This document shows, piece by piece, positions 49,568 through 58,899 of a stretch of 64,000 nt of DNA; position 1 is the first letter of the stretch; each line of letters begins with the position of its first letter. The translations under genes and the position numbers were made by a program. Source of the stretch: Aurantiochytrium sp. KH105 (taxonomy: Eukaryota > Sar > Bigyra > Thraustochytrida > Thraustochytriidae); NCBI GenBank assembly GCA_003116975.1, contig BGKB01000012.1, positions 310,001 to 374,000 on the forward strand, read 5' to 3'. A model generated the notes under the pieces. It did not search any database, was not told the origin of the DNA, and was given only the letters and a program-made list of their open reading frames with translations.

Positions 49568-50533
49568 TTACAGAGACTTGAGCGGCGCATAGTCGATCGT
49601 GGCACCGAGTCCAGGCACTTGCTGCGTGGCGAGCTTGCGAGCCTCCTTGCGCTGACGATGCTGGCGCTGGAGTCGCGCGTTCAGCTTGAAGGACCAGCGC
49701 GTCCAGCGCAAATCGAGCGTGAGCAGGGCTGCACAAATGAAAAAGTGGATAATGGGGCACTGGTAAAAGTGCTGCAGTGCGCGCAGACAGGAGACAATGG
49801 CCAATGGCGTACGGTACATGAGCTGCACGGACAGCAAGGCAAGGCCAATCCAGCGAAAATGGTACTTGAGGCGATGAAGGGTGTACAGAAATCCAATCAC
49901 CTGGCATGAAAGACCGGCCACGGGGAGGCCCAAGAAGCTCCACGTCAGATTGTCGGCAGTGTAGTAGACGTACATGTAATACGCAGCCGTGATGGTATGG
50001 TGAAAGATGGAATCCCATGGCATGTGGTCCGACTTCTTTTGCACGCGCATGGTCATCCATGTCTCAAAGAAGAGGTCAATGATCTCAAAGATTGCCTGCG
50101 GCACACAGAGGGCGCAAAGGTCTTCGCGCGACCACACGGTAGCATCGTATCCGAAGGGGTTAAAGTACCCGCTCTGCACAATGAACGTGATGCTGAGAAC
50201 AGACAGCGAGAGCTGGATGCTCGTCTTGACCATGCACCACAACAGAAAGATTCGCGGGAATTTGAAGGGCGCGGGCTTGCTCACAGCTGTGCCCGCGGGC
50301 GACGATTCCACGTGCGCGCTGCGCCGTTGCACAAGCGTTTGTGCCTTGCACATCTTGCTGTCTCTTGCTCGCTCGCTCGCTCGCTTGCTTCTTGGCTTTT
50401 CGGCTTCTTTGAGCGGCTTGCTGGCTGGGAAGCGGGTTTGGCTGCTCGGTCCAGGCCGCGTCGTAGACTTGTTGCCCCGGGAGCTGGCTAGAGAGCCTGC
50501 TTGGTGAGTTCTTTTCTTTGCAGGCGATGCCAA
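49568..50533 (-). CDS. Multipass membrane protein, TLC-domain-like
   Basis: A 321-residue protein with a basic, Ser/Lys-rich N-terminus (about 85 residues) and five to seven hydrophobic segments (about 92-285). A His-His pair in a membrane-proximal stretch (MPWDSIFHHTITAAYYMYVY) and following helices (VAGLSCQVIGFLYTLHRL) resemble TLC (TRAM-LAG1-CLN8) proteins, which include ceramide synthases and membrane-lipid regulators. The ELO fatty-acid elongase signature HxxHH is absent. The basic tail and the lack of a signal peptide suggest ER or plasma membrane. A shorter start at Met61 (50353) is possible. Confidence 0.6.
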   Translation of the reverse strand: MASPAKKRTHQAGSLASSRGNKSTTRPGPSSQTRFPASKPLKEAEKPRSKRASERARDSKMCKAQTLVQRRSAHVESSPAGTAVSKPAPFKFPRIFLLWCMVKTSIQLSLSVLSITFIVQSGYFNPFGYDATVWSREDLCALCVPQAIFEIIDLFFETWMTMRVQKKSDHMPWDSIFHHTITAAYYMYVYYTADNLTWSFLGLPVAGLSCQVIGFLYTLHRLKYHFRWIGLALLSVQLMYRTPLAIVSCLRALQHFYQCPIIHFFICAALLTLDLRWTRWSFKLNARLQRQHRQRKEARKLATQQVPGLGATIDYAPLKSL

Positions 50534-51786
50534 CGCGCCGGCTTCTGGGCTCCGTGCGCGTAGCGCCGCGCGCGCCGCTTGCGGGGTGGACGAGGTCGGC
50601 TAGCGTCGACGCGGCACGGGAGGGAAGGGAGAAGGGGTGAAGGGGTTGGACGGTAGGGCTCGCGGCTCCTGCGAACGAGCGATCGATCGATCGAGCCGGC
50701 GGCTTCGGGTTCGAGGGTTTCCGGTTTGCTGCGATGATGATGACGATGAAAAAGAGTGCACAAGAAAAGAGTAAAAGAAAATGGCCACAAGGGAAAGAAA
50801 CGCCGACACAAGTGGACTATTTCCGAGCTGCAAATAAAGATCGAAAACTCTCTATTTGCAGTCGAGCGCCGCCCAGGATGGCTGAACCGGTGAACACCCG
50901 CGGCGCCTTGCGCAGTGGCTGCTTGTCATAACCTCCTCGCGTCGCCGCCTTCGCTCTAGACCTGGCCAACAGCCACCGTGCTACCACACGCGAGCGAAAG
51001 CTGCTGCGGCCAGCGGTCAGCTGCCGGGGCGTGCGTGCGTCCTGCGATCTGCGCGGCAGCTCGCCTGGAGCCAGCAGCGGCGTCGCGGGGCCAGCGATTT
51101 CAGGCAGGTCGACTTGGGCCTAGAAAGAGAGGGAGAAAAAAATAAGCGAAAGAAAGACCTCCGAAATGTCGATTATACCCCCCAAGTTTCGGGGTAAAAG
51201 GAGGGGGACTGGGGGGTAGACGCGGCACGAACTAGATTCGCTATCAGCGACGCGTGACGACGCAATGTAGCCTGGCCCTAACATCGTGGGAAAAGGGGAG
51301 AAGAAGAAGGAATCCAAAGTACCGCCCGCCCGAGGGAGGCTAGATAAGACTGACGAAGAGCTCGTCCAGCATCAGTAGCAGCAGCAGCGGCAGCCGCAGC
51401 AGGCACTTTCCGACGATCTTTCGAGCAATCGGAAATCGAGGCCAATTACATTCTACAACCGCTCCTTCGTGAAGATGCCGCGATGGCAAGAAAGAATCTA
51501 AAAAATGGACATCACCAGCACACTGCTGGCTGTGGCTGCGGCCCGCTGCAATCGCGCCAACGAACGCAGCCGAGGGAGGGCGCTCATCCAGAATCAGCAT
51601 GCCGTGCTCGAACCGGCAAGAAATCCGTTGGCCCATTTTTGCTCGTGATCCTGTGCGAAAATAGACCGATTGGGACACTGCGCGTGAAAGTCCCGTTCCC
51701 GTTTCGATGTTAGCTGATCGATTGATCGATGAAAGAGGCCCGCCAAACGTAAGCCCAGGCCGCGCACAAAGAACACCGCGATCCTC
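50534..51786. other. 1.25-kb divergent intergenic region (TLC-like / large unknown gene)
   Basis: It contains a GATCGATCGATCG cluster (about 50682-50695) and the recurrent 12-mer at 51719. Small open frames here lack homology. Confidence 0.5.
51719..51730. promoter_or_regulatory. Recurrent 12-mer, copy 3 (CGATTGATCGAT)
   Basis: Reverse complement of ATCGATCAATCG, only 57 bp upstream of the ATG at 51787. Confidence 0.4.
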
Positions 51787-54700
51787 ATGGGCGACGGAGA
51801 GCAAGAGGAAGACGCGCCGGTGCCGCGACTCAAAGGCCTGGGGAAGCCCGAGGATGATGCCGAGGCCCTAGACCGCCAGGACGCGCGAACGCGAGCGCGG
51901 CTTGCAGCCGCCGTGAGCCCCCAAGAGAGACATGTCTTCAAGCTTGGAGACGAAGAAGAATCGGCGCGCGAGGACCTCGTCGTGGGCGACGCCCAAAAGC
52001 TCGAGGTCAAAGCGGTCACCGAGACTTGGCTAAAGTACTTTGCAGAAAAGCAGATCAACGGCGTGCTCTACAGTGCAGTGCGCTCGCTCTTGCATCTTTT
52101 AGAGCTTCCCGAGAACCCATTTACTTTTTTGAGCAACCAGCTACGCATCAGTGAGCTCTTTTACAGCGTGACCCATACCAAACACGCCGATTTTGCCTTT
52201 TCTACTCTGGATGAGAAGGATCCCGACACACACGTCACACATGTCATGGGAAATGATCACGTGTGGGGTCTGGAGAACTTGCTCTGGGCAATTGACGCTG
52301 ACGCTGTCGCAGAACTTTTCGAGCGCATCGAACTCGCGTGCCCAGCCGTTCTTCGCCCAGGCACCTCGGAGCAAGGCGCTTACTATCTCCGCCATGTGAA
52401 CGCACTCACAGGTCCGGCAATCTTCCACGGCAACATTTTGCCCTATTTGCCAACCAAAGTTGAGATTCGCGAGGACTGCATGGTGAGTGGGCCAAAGTTC
52501 GAAAAGGCGGTTGGCATTTTTGCTAACCAAATCATCAGCGAAGTTTTTGCAGTTGCGGACCAGGACCCGCGCCTCGCAATTGGCGTGCTCATCGAGAAAA
52601 CCCAGCACCTAAAGGGCAATGGGACGGGCAGTCACATGGGCGGAGGTGTTGGCAACAATCGGCTCCCGTCCCATGGCGCCAAAAGAACGGCTGGTGCAAA
52701 GGACAACGATGACGACTACCGCCTTTGGACCGTCGATAAGATTCGCGCGTCGCGCAACTCATTTCAAAGTGCAATCAAGGCCGCCACCGTTTCGAGTCGC
52801 GAAATTATCTTTCGCTTTGTCCTAGAGCTACCTCACTTGCACCATGAGAGCGCTCCAGCGAATGCAAGCGAAGCCGAGGATCTCAACCAAAAGGTGCCAG
52901 AGGAAGAACATGACGAACACGATCGCGGACTTGGGAGTCTCACGGGCCGGGCAAGCTCCCACGATGAAGATACCATCATTGTGCGAGGCGAAGGCGGTCA
53001 ATTCGTTTCATTTCACAAGTCTTTCTCGCTCCACTTTCAGCTCACAGACAAGGATGATGGGACGCCTGCGGCGAGCTTGCGTTCCTTTGCTCTCTTTCCC
53101 TTCTCAAGCTTGTGCGACGGCGTCTTTCGATCAAAGCGAGATGCCGTTTTCTATGCTGAGCTTTTCAAGACAGCGGACGGCAAATGCTGGACGCTGGACA
53201 ACAAGCAGGACCTTCACGCGCCCTTTCGCGCGAGTCTCAAGGCTGATCTTGTAAAAGGGTACATTGCTGGGGACTTGATTGGCGCGGTTGAAATCCTCAT
53301 TACGCTCACCTGCATGGCTCGCCGGTACGCTGTAATCCCTGACATCATCCGACTTCTTCACTCTCAGGTAGGGCACCTGTACGGGCTAACAAAGTGGAAC
53401 GAGGCCTTGCGCATCGTGCTCGAGCGATGCCGCGTCAACCAAGACTCCAACCGCTTTCAGGATCATGCGCATGGAGACGCTGATCGTCGCGGACGACTTG
53501 GCGGATTCACAGACTTGCATTTGGTCGACAAGGTTGTGCAGCAGTTTCGCGTCTACAAAAAGCAGCTCTTGACGCTTGTCGATGCTTCTGAAAGCAGCGA
53601 GATGGCCATCATGTGCCTCCCCATTCAACACAAACTCTACAACATGAGCGACCATATCACGCAAAGGCTCGTGGTCGACGAGAAGACAACCCCAGCGGCT
53701 CTTGAGAACGTGAATAATATGTGCGAAGCGCTTGTTACAACGGTCTCCCGAGATATGGTTGCCGTGCTTGCAAGCAGTGCGCTCCACGAGGACCCGAGCC
53801 AGGGCCGCGATGGAGGGACGCCGCCGCGGCGTGAATCCATTGTGGCTCTTATTGACGAGGTCATCCAACAGGCTCTTCTTGCGCCACCCAAGGACCTGCA
53901 AACCTCCGGGAAAATGGGCCCCAAAGATGCACGTCGTAAGCGGCGCAGCAGCATTGTAGACGAAGGCCCCGTCCTCGGCGCGGAGAACTCGTCGAGCTTC
54001 GATGTATTTTCTTCTGCGGGCGTAGAGACGATGGAGGCCTTTTCAAACGAAATGCGAGCCACGGCTCGTGCTCGTGAGAATGTGCGCGTCGTGAGCGTAC
54101 CGAATGCGATCAAGTTGGCCAAGAAGAAACGCAATGTTCCAACGTCAATTGCACGCGAAGCTGTTTTGCTCGAGTATGTCACGGAGACGCGCATCGATGC
54201 CGTTCTTCGGGATATTGTTCTCGACGTTTTGAACAACGGAAAGCTTTATCCCAATCCATACCCATTGGTTGTCGCACGACTACGCGCGGAGGTAGCGCGG
54301 CATGCATTATGGCGTGAGCCTGATCCGGATCTCCTCAAGCTTGTCTCGAGCTCGCCATCGCGGATCTCGCTTTGCAACCTGCGTTGCCATCTGTACAAAA
54401 TGACCGAAGCGAATCTCTTTGGCACGATCGGAGCCCTACGAGCCTGCGAGCCCTCCTTGGTGGAACGTACACTCTCGACGCTGGAGGCTAGCGGTGTCAT
54501 TTCGCCTGCCCAAGGTCCGAATTGCGCGTTGGGCGATCATCCTGGCGCGGCACCATCATCATCAGCGCGCACGAGGACGGCCTACGAGGTTTCCGTAAGC
54601 ACCTCAATCGGAGGCGCTTTTGTGCTTCACTCTTGCATGTCACGCCTCGCACAGCTTCAGCAGCAACAGAGCCGGCAGCGCCACCAGAAGAATCATAATC

Positions 54701-56100
54701 CGGATCAAAATGCTGATGCGAAAGATGGCACGGGGCCCACCGGACAAGAAGGCATTTCAATCTCTTGGAGCCATGAGCTTCGTAATCATCCAAGCCTGAC
54801 GCTTTTCGAGACACACGTCTACGATGGACCCCACGCGACCGAGGCTGTTGATGTTCATGCTTCGCATCTGATTGCCCATGGTCTGCACCTGAATGATAAG
54901 TCAGCCTCAAACGTGCTCCTCTGCTTGGCAACGGGCCAGCATGCAATGAAGATGATAAACGAGGATGGTGCCTTTGACGGTGGCTGGAAGCCAATGCAAA
55001 TGAACGAGAGACATCGTGTTCTCCCTCATGGACCTTGGAGTAATGAGCAGGAGTCCACGACAACGAGTGGGGACGTTGACGGTGCATCCGTTTCGGCTGA
55101 GTCGACCCTTCCACCAAAGCGAAAATTGACGGAACTCCATGAGGCCGGGTTTTTCACACGCATGCAAGACAAACTTTACCATCCCAAGTACACGCATGGG
55201 GCTGTTTTCAAAGCTCAGCAGCTTCGCCGAGACAAGGCATTATGCAAGCAGGAGCTCGTCCGGGCTATCGAGGCCCACGAGCCGGTGGTGGTCCGCGTCG
55301 CGGTTCTCTTTGACACCTTTTACGTGGTGGTGACCAAGGTTGCAAGCTTGTACTTTGTACAATCTCCGCATGGCATTGTCCACTCGTTTGCGCCAGCCTT
55401 TTTCCGCTACGAAGCTTTGTACCAGAGCGTATGGGGGAACATGAACCAGGCAATGTCTGCCTTTCAGGCGATCTGTGGAGGACAGCAGGAAATGGCAGAC
55501 CCGCGGGACCCAGGGAACCCGATTTGTGAACACTATACATTGTCGCTAAAGCTTCGCGTGGCGCAAGCGTACAGCGAAGGCAAGCTAGCTACTGTGTACC
55601 GCGGCATGCTTCGTTTGGCGCTTTTGGAGGGAGACAAGGAAACGGTTCCCGATTTGCTTCGCATGTTCAAAAAGGAGTCACTCGCTCGAGAGTTGAGTGA
55701 CCTGGGAGCAAGGAGCGAAGTCGTGCGTGCTCTCCTTGAGGAACGATACCGTAGCGAAGAGTCGCGAGGTAAAATAAAGACGCGCTTGCTGCAAGCTCTT
55801 TTTGGAGCCTTCAAATTCAAGGTGGAGGGCACACTTGCACGCGCTGACTGCGTTTTCTTTCCTGGCGTGCACAATGCCGTGCATGCGCTGTTACTGAAAA
55901 CTGATTCAGCGATTGGTATGGACCGTATTGGTACGAGTACGTTGCATCTCGAACACCTCGAGGAGTTGCAGACGTATGTAGAGTGCATTTGCATTTCTGC
56001 AGCTGCTGCGCTTCATCGAAATTGTTCTCATGTCGATGACCTTTGCAGGCGTTTTTGCAAAGAATTGCTGCCTGTATCGCGGGCAAATTTTCTACGGTGA
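51787..56100 (+). CDS. Large mostly helical protein of unknown function (1437 residues)
   Basis: A single-exon gene with good coding character throughout. An N-terminal segment near residues 78-120 (LKYFAEKQINGVLYSAVRSL then LPENPFTFLSNQLR) resembles the RIIa/DPY30-type dimerisation-docking helix pair that ends in a PxxFL-like motif. The rest is long helical solenoid-like stretches with Gly/Asp-rich linkers near residues 275-310 and 355-400. A possible winged-helix-like part lies near 865-900 (SLCNLRCHLYKMTEANLFGT). The end (about 1150-1437) is helical (YSEGKLATVYRGMLRLALLE, LSDLGARSEVVRALLEERYR). No catalytic motif seen. A docking domain of this kind often marks ciliary or PKA-anchoring proteins, but this is a weak inference. 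The 12-mer motif sits close to the start codon. Confidence 0.8.
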   Translation: MGDGEQEEDAPVPRLKGLGKPEDDAEALDRQDARTRARLAAAVSPQERHVFKLGDEEESAREDLVVGDAQKLEVKAVTETWLKYFAEKQINGVLYSAVRSLLHLLELPENPFTFLSNQLRISELFYSVTHTKHADFAFSTLDEKDPDTHVTHVMGNDHVWGLENLLWAIDADAVAELFERIELACPAVLRPGTSEQGAYYLRHVNALTGPAIFHGNILPYLPTKVEIREDCMVSGPKFEKAVGIFANQIISEVFAVADQDPRLAIGVLIEKTQHLKGNGTGSHMGGGVGNNRLPSHGAKRTAGAKDNDDDYRLWTVDKIRASRNSFQSAIKAATVSSREIIFRFVLELPHLHHESAPANASEAEDLNQKVPEEEHDEHDRGLGSLTGRASSHDEDTIIVRGEGGQFVSFHKSFSLHFQLTDKDDGTPAASLRSFALFPFSSLCDGVFRSKRDAVFYAELFKTADGKCWTLDNKQDLHAPFRASLKADLVKGYIAGDLIGAVEILITLTCMARRYAVIPDIIRLLHSQVGHLYGLTKWNEALRIVLERCRVNQDSNRFQDHAHGDADRRGRLGGFTDLHLVDKVVQQFRVYKKQLLTLVDASESSEMAIMCLPIQHKLYNMSDHITQRLVVDEKTTPAALENVNNMCEALVTTVSRDMVAVLASSALHEDPSQGRDGGTPPRRESIVALIDEVIQQALLAPPKDLQTSGKMGPKDARRKRRSSIVDEGPVLGAENSSSFDVFSSAGVETMEAFSNEMRATARARENVRVVSVPNAIKLAKKKRNVPTSIAREAVLLEYVTETRIDAVLRDIVLDVLNNGKLYPNPYPLVVARLRAEVARHALWREPDPDLLKLVSSSPSRISLCNLRCHLYKMTEANLFGTIGALRACEPSLVERTLSTLEASGVISPAQGPNCALGDHPGAAPSSSARTRTAYEVSVSTSIGGAFVLHSCMSRLAQLQQQQSRQRHQKNHNPDQNADAKDGTGPTGQEGISISWSHELRNHPSLTLFETHVYDGPHATEAVDVHASHLIAHGLHLNDKSASNVLLCLATGQHAMKMINEDGAFDGGWKPMQMNERHRVLPHGPWSNEQESTTTSGDVDGASVSAESTLPPKRKLTELHEAGFFTRMQDKLYHPKYTHGAVFKAQQLRRDKALCKQELVRAIEAHEPVVVRVAVLFDTFYVVVTKVASLYFVQSPHGIVHSFAPAFFRYEALYQSVWGNMNQAMSAFQAICGGQQEMADPRDPGNPICEHYTLSLKLRVAQAYSEGKLATVYRGMLRLALLEGDKETVPDLLRMFKKESLARELSDLGARSEVVRALLEERYRSEESRGKIKTRLLQALFGAFKFKVEGTLARADCVFFPGVHNAVHALLLKTDSAIGMDRIGTSTLHLEHLEELQTYVECICISAAAALHRNCSHVDDLCRRFCKELLPVSRANFLR

Positions 56101-56554
56101 AATTCTGGAATACCAGCAAAAGAATGTGTATTCACACAAGTTGCGCAAGATCACCAAGATAGTGTGTTCCAGGCATTCGCAAGAGTTAGCATTGGCCTAG
56201 TGATAATGACGATGCTTTCTTTGTCTCACTTTATTAGACTGCGTCGCCCGACATAGCACGTCGTTCAATTGTATTTTCTCAGCTTCTTTCTTTTTCTTTA
56301 TTCTCGTGCTTCATATTTTGCTGATGTAAAGGCAAAGAAAACCTGAAGAAAGAGTATGAAACGAATGGCAGGGACAACGTGCTGGTCATCTTTTGCAAAA
56401 AGAGTAGTTATGTATAGTCTCTTTGAGAGCGACGAAAAAAGGTGACCGGACGACGGAAGGACAATTGATGCTGCTTGAATCTGGAGACGCCCGGGGCCAA
56501 TCGATCACTAGATCTTATGGTAGCATGCAACTATTTCGAAGAAAGACGGTGCAT
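56101..56554. other. 454-bp region between convergent genes
   Basis: 3' flanks of the large unknown gene (plus) and PRODH (minus). AT-richer; no gene supported. Confidence 0.5.
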
Positions 56555-58315
56555 TTACGCCGTAGAGTTGCTGCTGGCGGACACACGGTTCGCGAACGGA
56601 TTAATCCGCTGCGTAATCTCTTTGAGAAGAAGCCCGCGCTCGTGGACGGCACCGGCCATGAGCCCCGAGTTCTCCTGCGCGCGACGAATAAGGTAGGGCA
56701 GAACCTCGTGGACCTGTCCGTAGGGCAAGTACTTGTAGGCGGAATAATTGTGAGCGCCAAGGTTGTAGGTGAGGTGATCAGACATGCCTCGGAGCTGGCC
56801 AAAGTGGACCTTGCCAGAGTCGGGCTCAATGTTGTAAGCGGACATTTGTGCGACAGTGAACTCGCAAGTCTGCTGGTTGTGGCTGGCCACCATGACCTCG
56901 GCGTCGGCGTCGGCGAGCATGACATCGAGGTTACGGTGGTAGCAAGCATGAGTGTCCTCGATGTTGTCGTGAATGGGGTCCGGGTAGCCATTTTCGGAAG
57001 CGAGCTTTCGCTCGGCAACCATGTAGGCGCCGCGGACAAGCTTGGCGGCAAGCTTCCAGCCCTCGCGCTTGGAGCGGTCGAGATCCTGGCTCAAACGCTC
57101 GTCGGTGGACTTGAGGTAGCACTGGTAGGTGTTGTAGATGGTGGCGGTGCCGTCCATGTTGTAATGACGCTGGAGCATGAGCACGTTGGCATCAATACAG
57201 GGCTGAAAGTAGGTCTGTTCAGCATCGACCATGAGGCTTACGCCCTGCTCCTTGGCGAGCTTCGCCAGGCGATCGAGACGACCAAAGAGCGCGCGGGAGA
57301 GCTCGACCTCTTCCTCGGTGAGCGCGACCTCGGCGAGCGGGCCGCGTGTCTTGCACGAGTCCACAAGCTTGGAGATGACATCAATGTTCATGGAACGGGA
57401 CCAGTCGACAATGTCGAGGCGCGGGGGCGCTTCCTCGCCGGAGGAAGGCTCGCGGCCAAGGACGTAATAGAAGAGCTCATCGACCATGGCGGGGTCCTCG
57501 GGGTCGACAAAGTACTTGGAGTAGGCGAGACGCCACTCCTCGAGCGAGAGGGAACCGATTGTGGGTCGCTCGAGGTCGTCCTCCATGCGCTGGAAGAGGC
57601 GTCGGGTCTCGACGATCATTTCACTCATTCGCTTGAGCAACTTCGGGTTGCCGAGCGCGGTGACCTTGATGGCGGCAAATGGGCGGGAGCGCGTGCCCTT
57701 TTGCTGCGACACGGTGGCGGCGGTGCGAATGCAGGACTCGAAGACCTCGGTGGCGTGGTCGCATGCAAGTTCGCCCTCGTACTCGTAGACGCGGACCTTG
57801 ACCTCATTTTCGCGCTCTTCGCGATGGGTGGTAAGGTCTGCCTCGACGGCGTAATCAAGAATTCCGCTGACGCCGCCCTTTTCGAGGCGCTTCATGAGCG
57901 GGATGAGGCCGGCCTCGTCCTCGGCGGCGCAAAACTGTTTGAAAAAGGTGTGGCGCACGACAAAGTTGGTGATGGTCTTGCCGAGAATCGAGTAGGAGAG
58001 TCCGATGAGTTTCTCACTGCGAGCAACGAGAGGCTCGATGCCGCAGATGCGGAGGACGGCATAGGCTCGGATAAGGTCAAAGGTGGTCTTGTTCTTGAAG
58101 GCAAGCCCTGTGTCATTAAAGTTGAGGTCCGAGTTCTCGGCGACCTCGTTGACGAACTTGGGGTCGTAGATGTCGCTGGGCGTCGCTGTCGTCGGTGGGG
58201 GTGGCGAGGTCGCCGGCGGGAGCGCCTGCTGCGTGGCGCGCGTCGCGGTCGCCAGCGAGCGTTGGAGGTGGGTCCATCGCGTCAGCTGGCTCACGCCTGT
58301 GCGGGACGCGAGCAT
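56555..58315 (-). CDS. PRODH: Proline dehydrogenase, mitochondrial
   Basis: An FAD enzyme that oxidises L-proline to pyrroline-5-carboxylate at the inner mitochondrial membrane, feeding electrons to the respiratory chain. The 586-residue single-exon protein starts with a likely presequence (MLASRTGVSQLTRWTHLQRS). The barrel carries family blocks: AAIKVTALGNPKLL, GVSLMVDAEQTYFQP, YNTYQCYLKSTDERLSQD, WKLAAKLVRGAYMVAERKLA, VMVASHNQQTCEF, VHFGQLRGMSDHLTYNLG and the end YLPYGQVHEVLPYLIRRAQENSG region with the substrate-binding arginines (quoted here in part). An insert of about 100 residues between the early strands matches the eukaryotic PRODH layout. A shared upstream motif with MDH lies at 58614-58652. 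Confidence 0.95.
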   Translation of the reverse strand: MLASRTGVSQLTRWTHLQRSLATATRATQQALPPATSPPPPTTATPSDIYDPKFVNEVAENSDLNFNDTGLAFKNKTTFDLIRAYAVLRICGIEPLVARSEKLIGLSYSILGKTITNFVVRHTFFKQFCAAEDEAGLIPLMKRLEKGGVSGILDYAVEADLTTHREERENEVKVRVYEYEGELACDHATEVFESCIRTAATVSQQKGTRSRPFAAIKVTALGNPKLLKRMSEMIVETRRLFQRMEDDLERPTIGSLSLEEWRLAYSKYFVDPEDPAMVDELFYYVLGREPSSGEEAPPRLDIVDWSRSMNIDVISKLVDSCKTRGPLAEVALTEEEVELSRALFGRLDRLAKLAKEQGVSLMVDAEQTYFQPCIDANVLMLQRHYNMDGTATIYNTYQCYLKSTDERLSQDLDRSKREGWKLAAKLVRGAYMVAERKLASENGYPDPIHDNIEDTHACYHRNLDVMLADADAEVMVASHNQQTCEFTVAQMSAYNIEPDSGKVHFGQLRGMSDHLTYNLGAHNYSAYKYLPYGQVHEVLPYLIRRAQENSGLMAGAVHERGLLLKEITQRINPFANRVSASSNSTA

Positions 58316-58371
58316 CTTACGTCCTCAGCGCTCGCTCCGCCACTCCGCGTGCACGGCCTTCGCTCGCTTAT

Positions 58372-58418
<47 letters not shown>

Positions 58419-58867
58419 GCGCTCCGTCCGCGCGAGGCTACGCTCGCTCGCTCTGCTCTGTCGCTCGAGCGTTGCAGTTCCGAGTTTGAATTCGAAGGCG
58501 CCTCCGCGCACCGTGGAATCCAAGGAAGCAGGGAGGAAGGCGAGGAGGAAGAAAGGGGGCGCCGAAGGCGGCCAAGCAGGGGAGACGGTTTGAATCCAAC
58601 AGTCGGCAGTGCCCGCAAGTGCGCTATGGCCGCGCCGCAAGTGGGCTATGGGCGCGCGCAAGTGGCGCAGAGGCCACGGCAAACAGAAACAAAAGTGCGG
58701 GACGCTGCGGGGCGCTGCGGGCCGTGCAGTGTGCGCGTCCACTGGGAATGCAAGAGGGAAAAGCGGCCAGAGGGAGAGGGGGGTGGGGGGTGACGATGCG
58801 ACGCGAAGGTGGAGGTCGAAAAAGAAGGGGGGGAAAAGGAAGGAAGAACACCGAGAGAGTGCGGGGA

Positions 58868-58899
<32 letters not shown>

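Noticed and set aside
49568-50533. ELO-type fatty-acid elongase
   Set aside because: The protein is a multipass membrane protein, but the HxxHH elongase signature is missing; the HH context fits a TLC-like domain better.
56423-58489. 688-residue open frame antisense to PRODH
   Set aside because: PRODH on the minus strand has clear family motifs along its whole length; the antisense frame is open because of GC-rich third positions and its product has no recognisable domain.
58584-58600. tRNA-like B-box GGTTTGAATCC (also near 35738)
   Set aside because: No matching A-box at proper spacing and no cloverleaf arms around either site.
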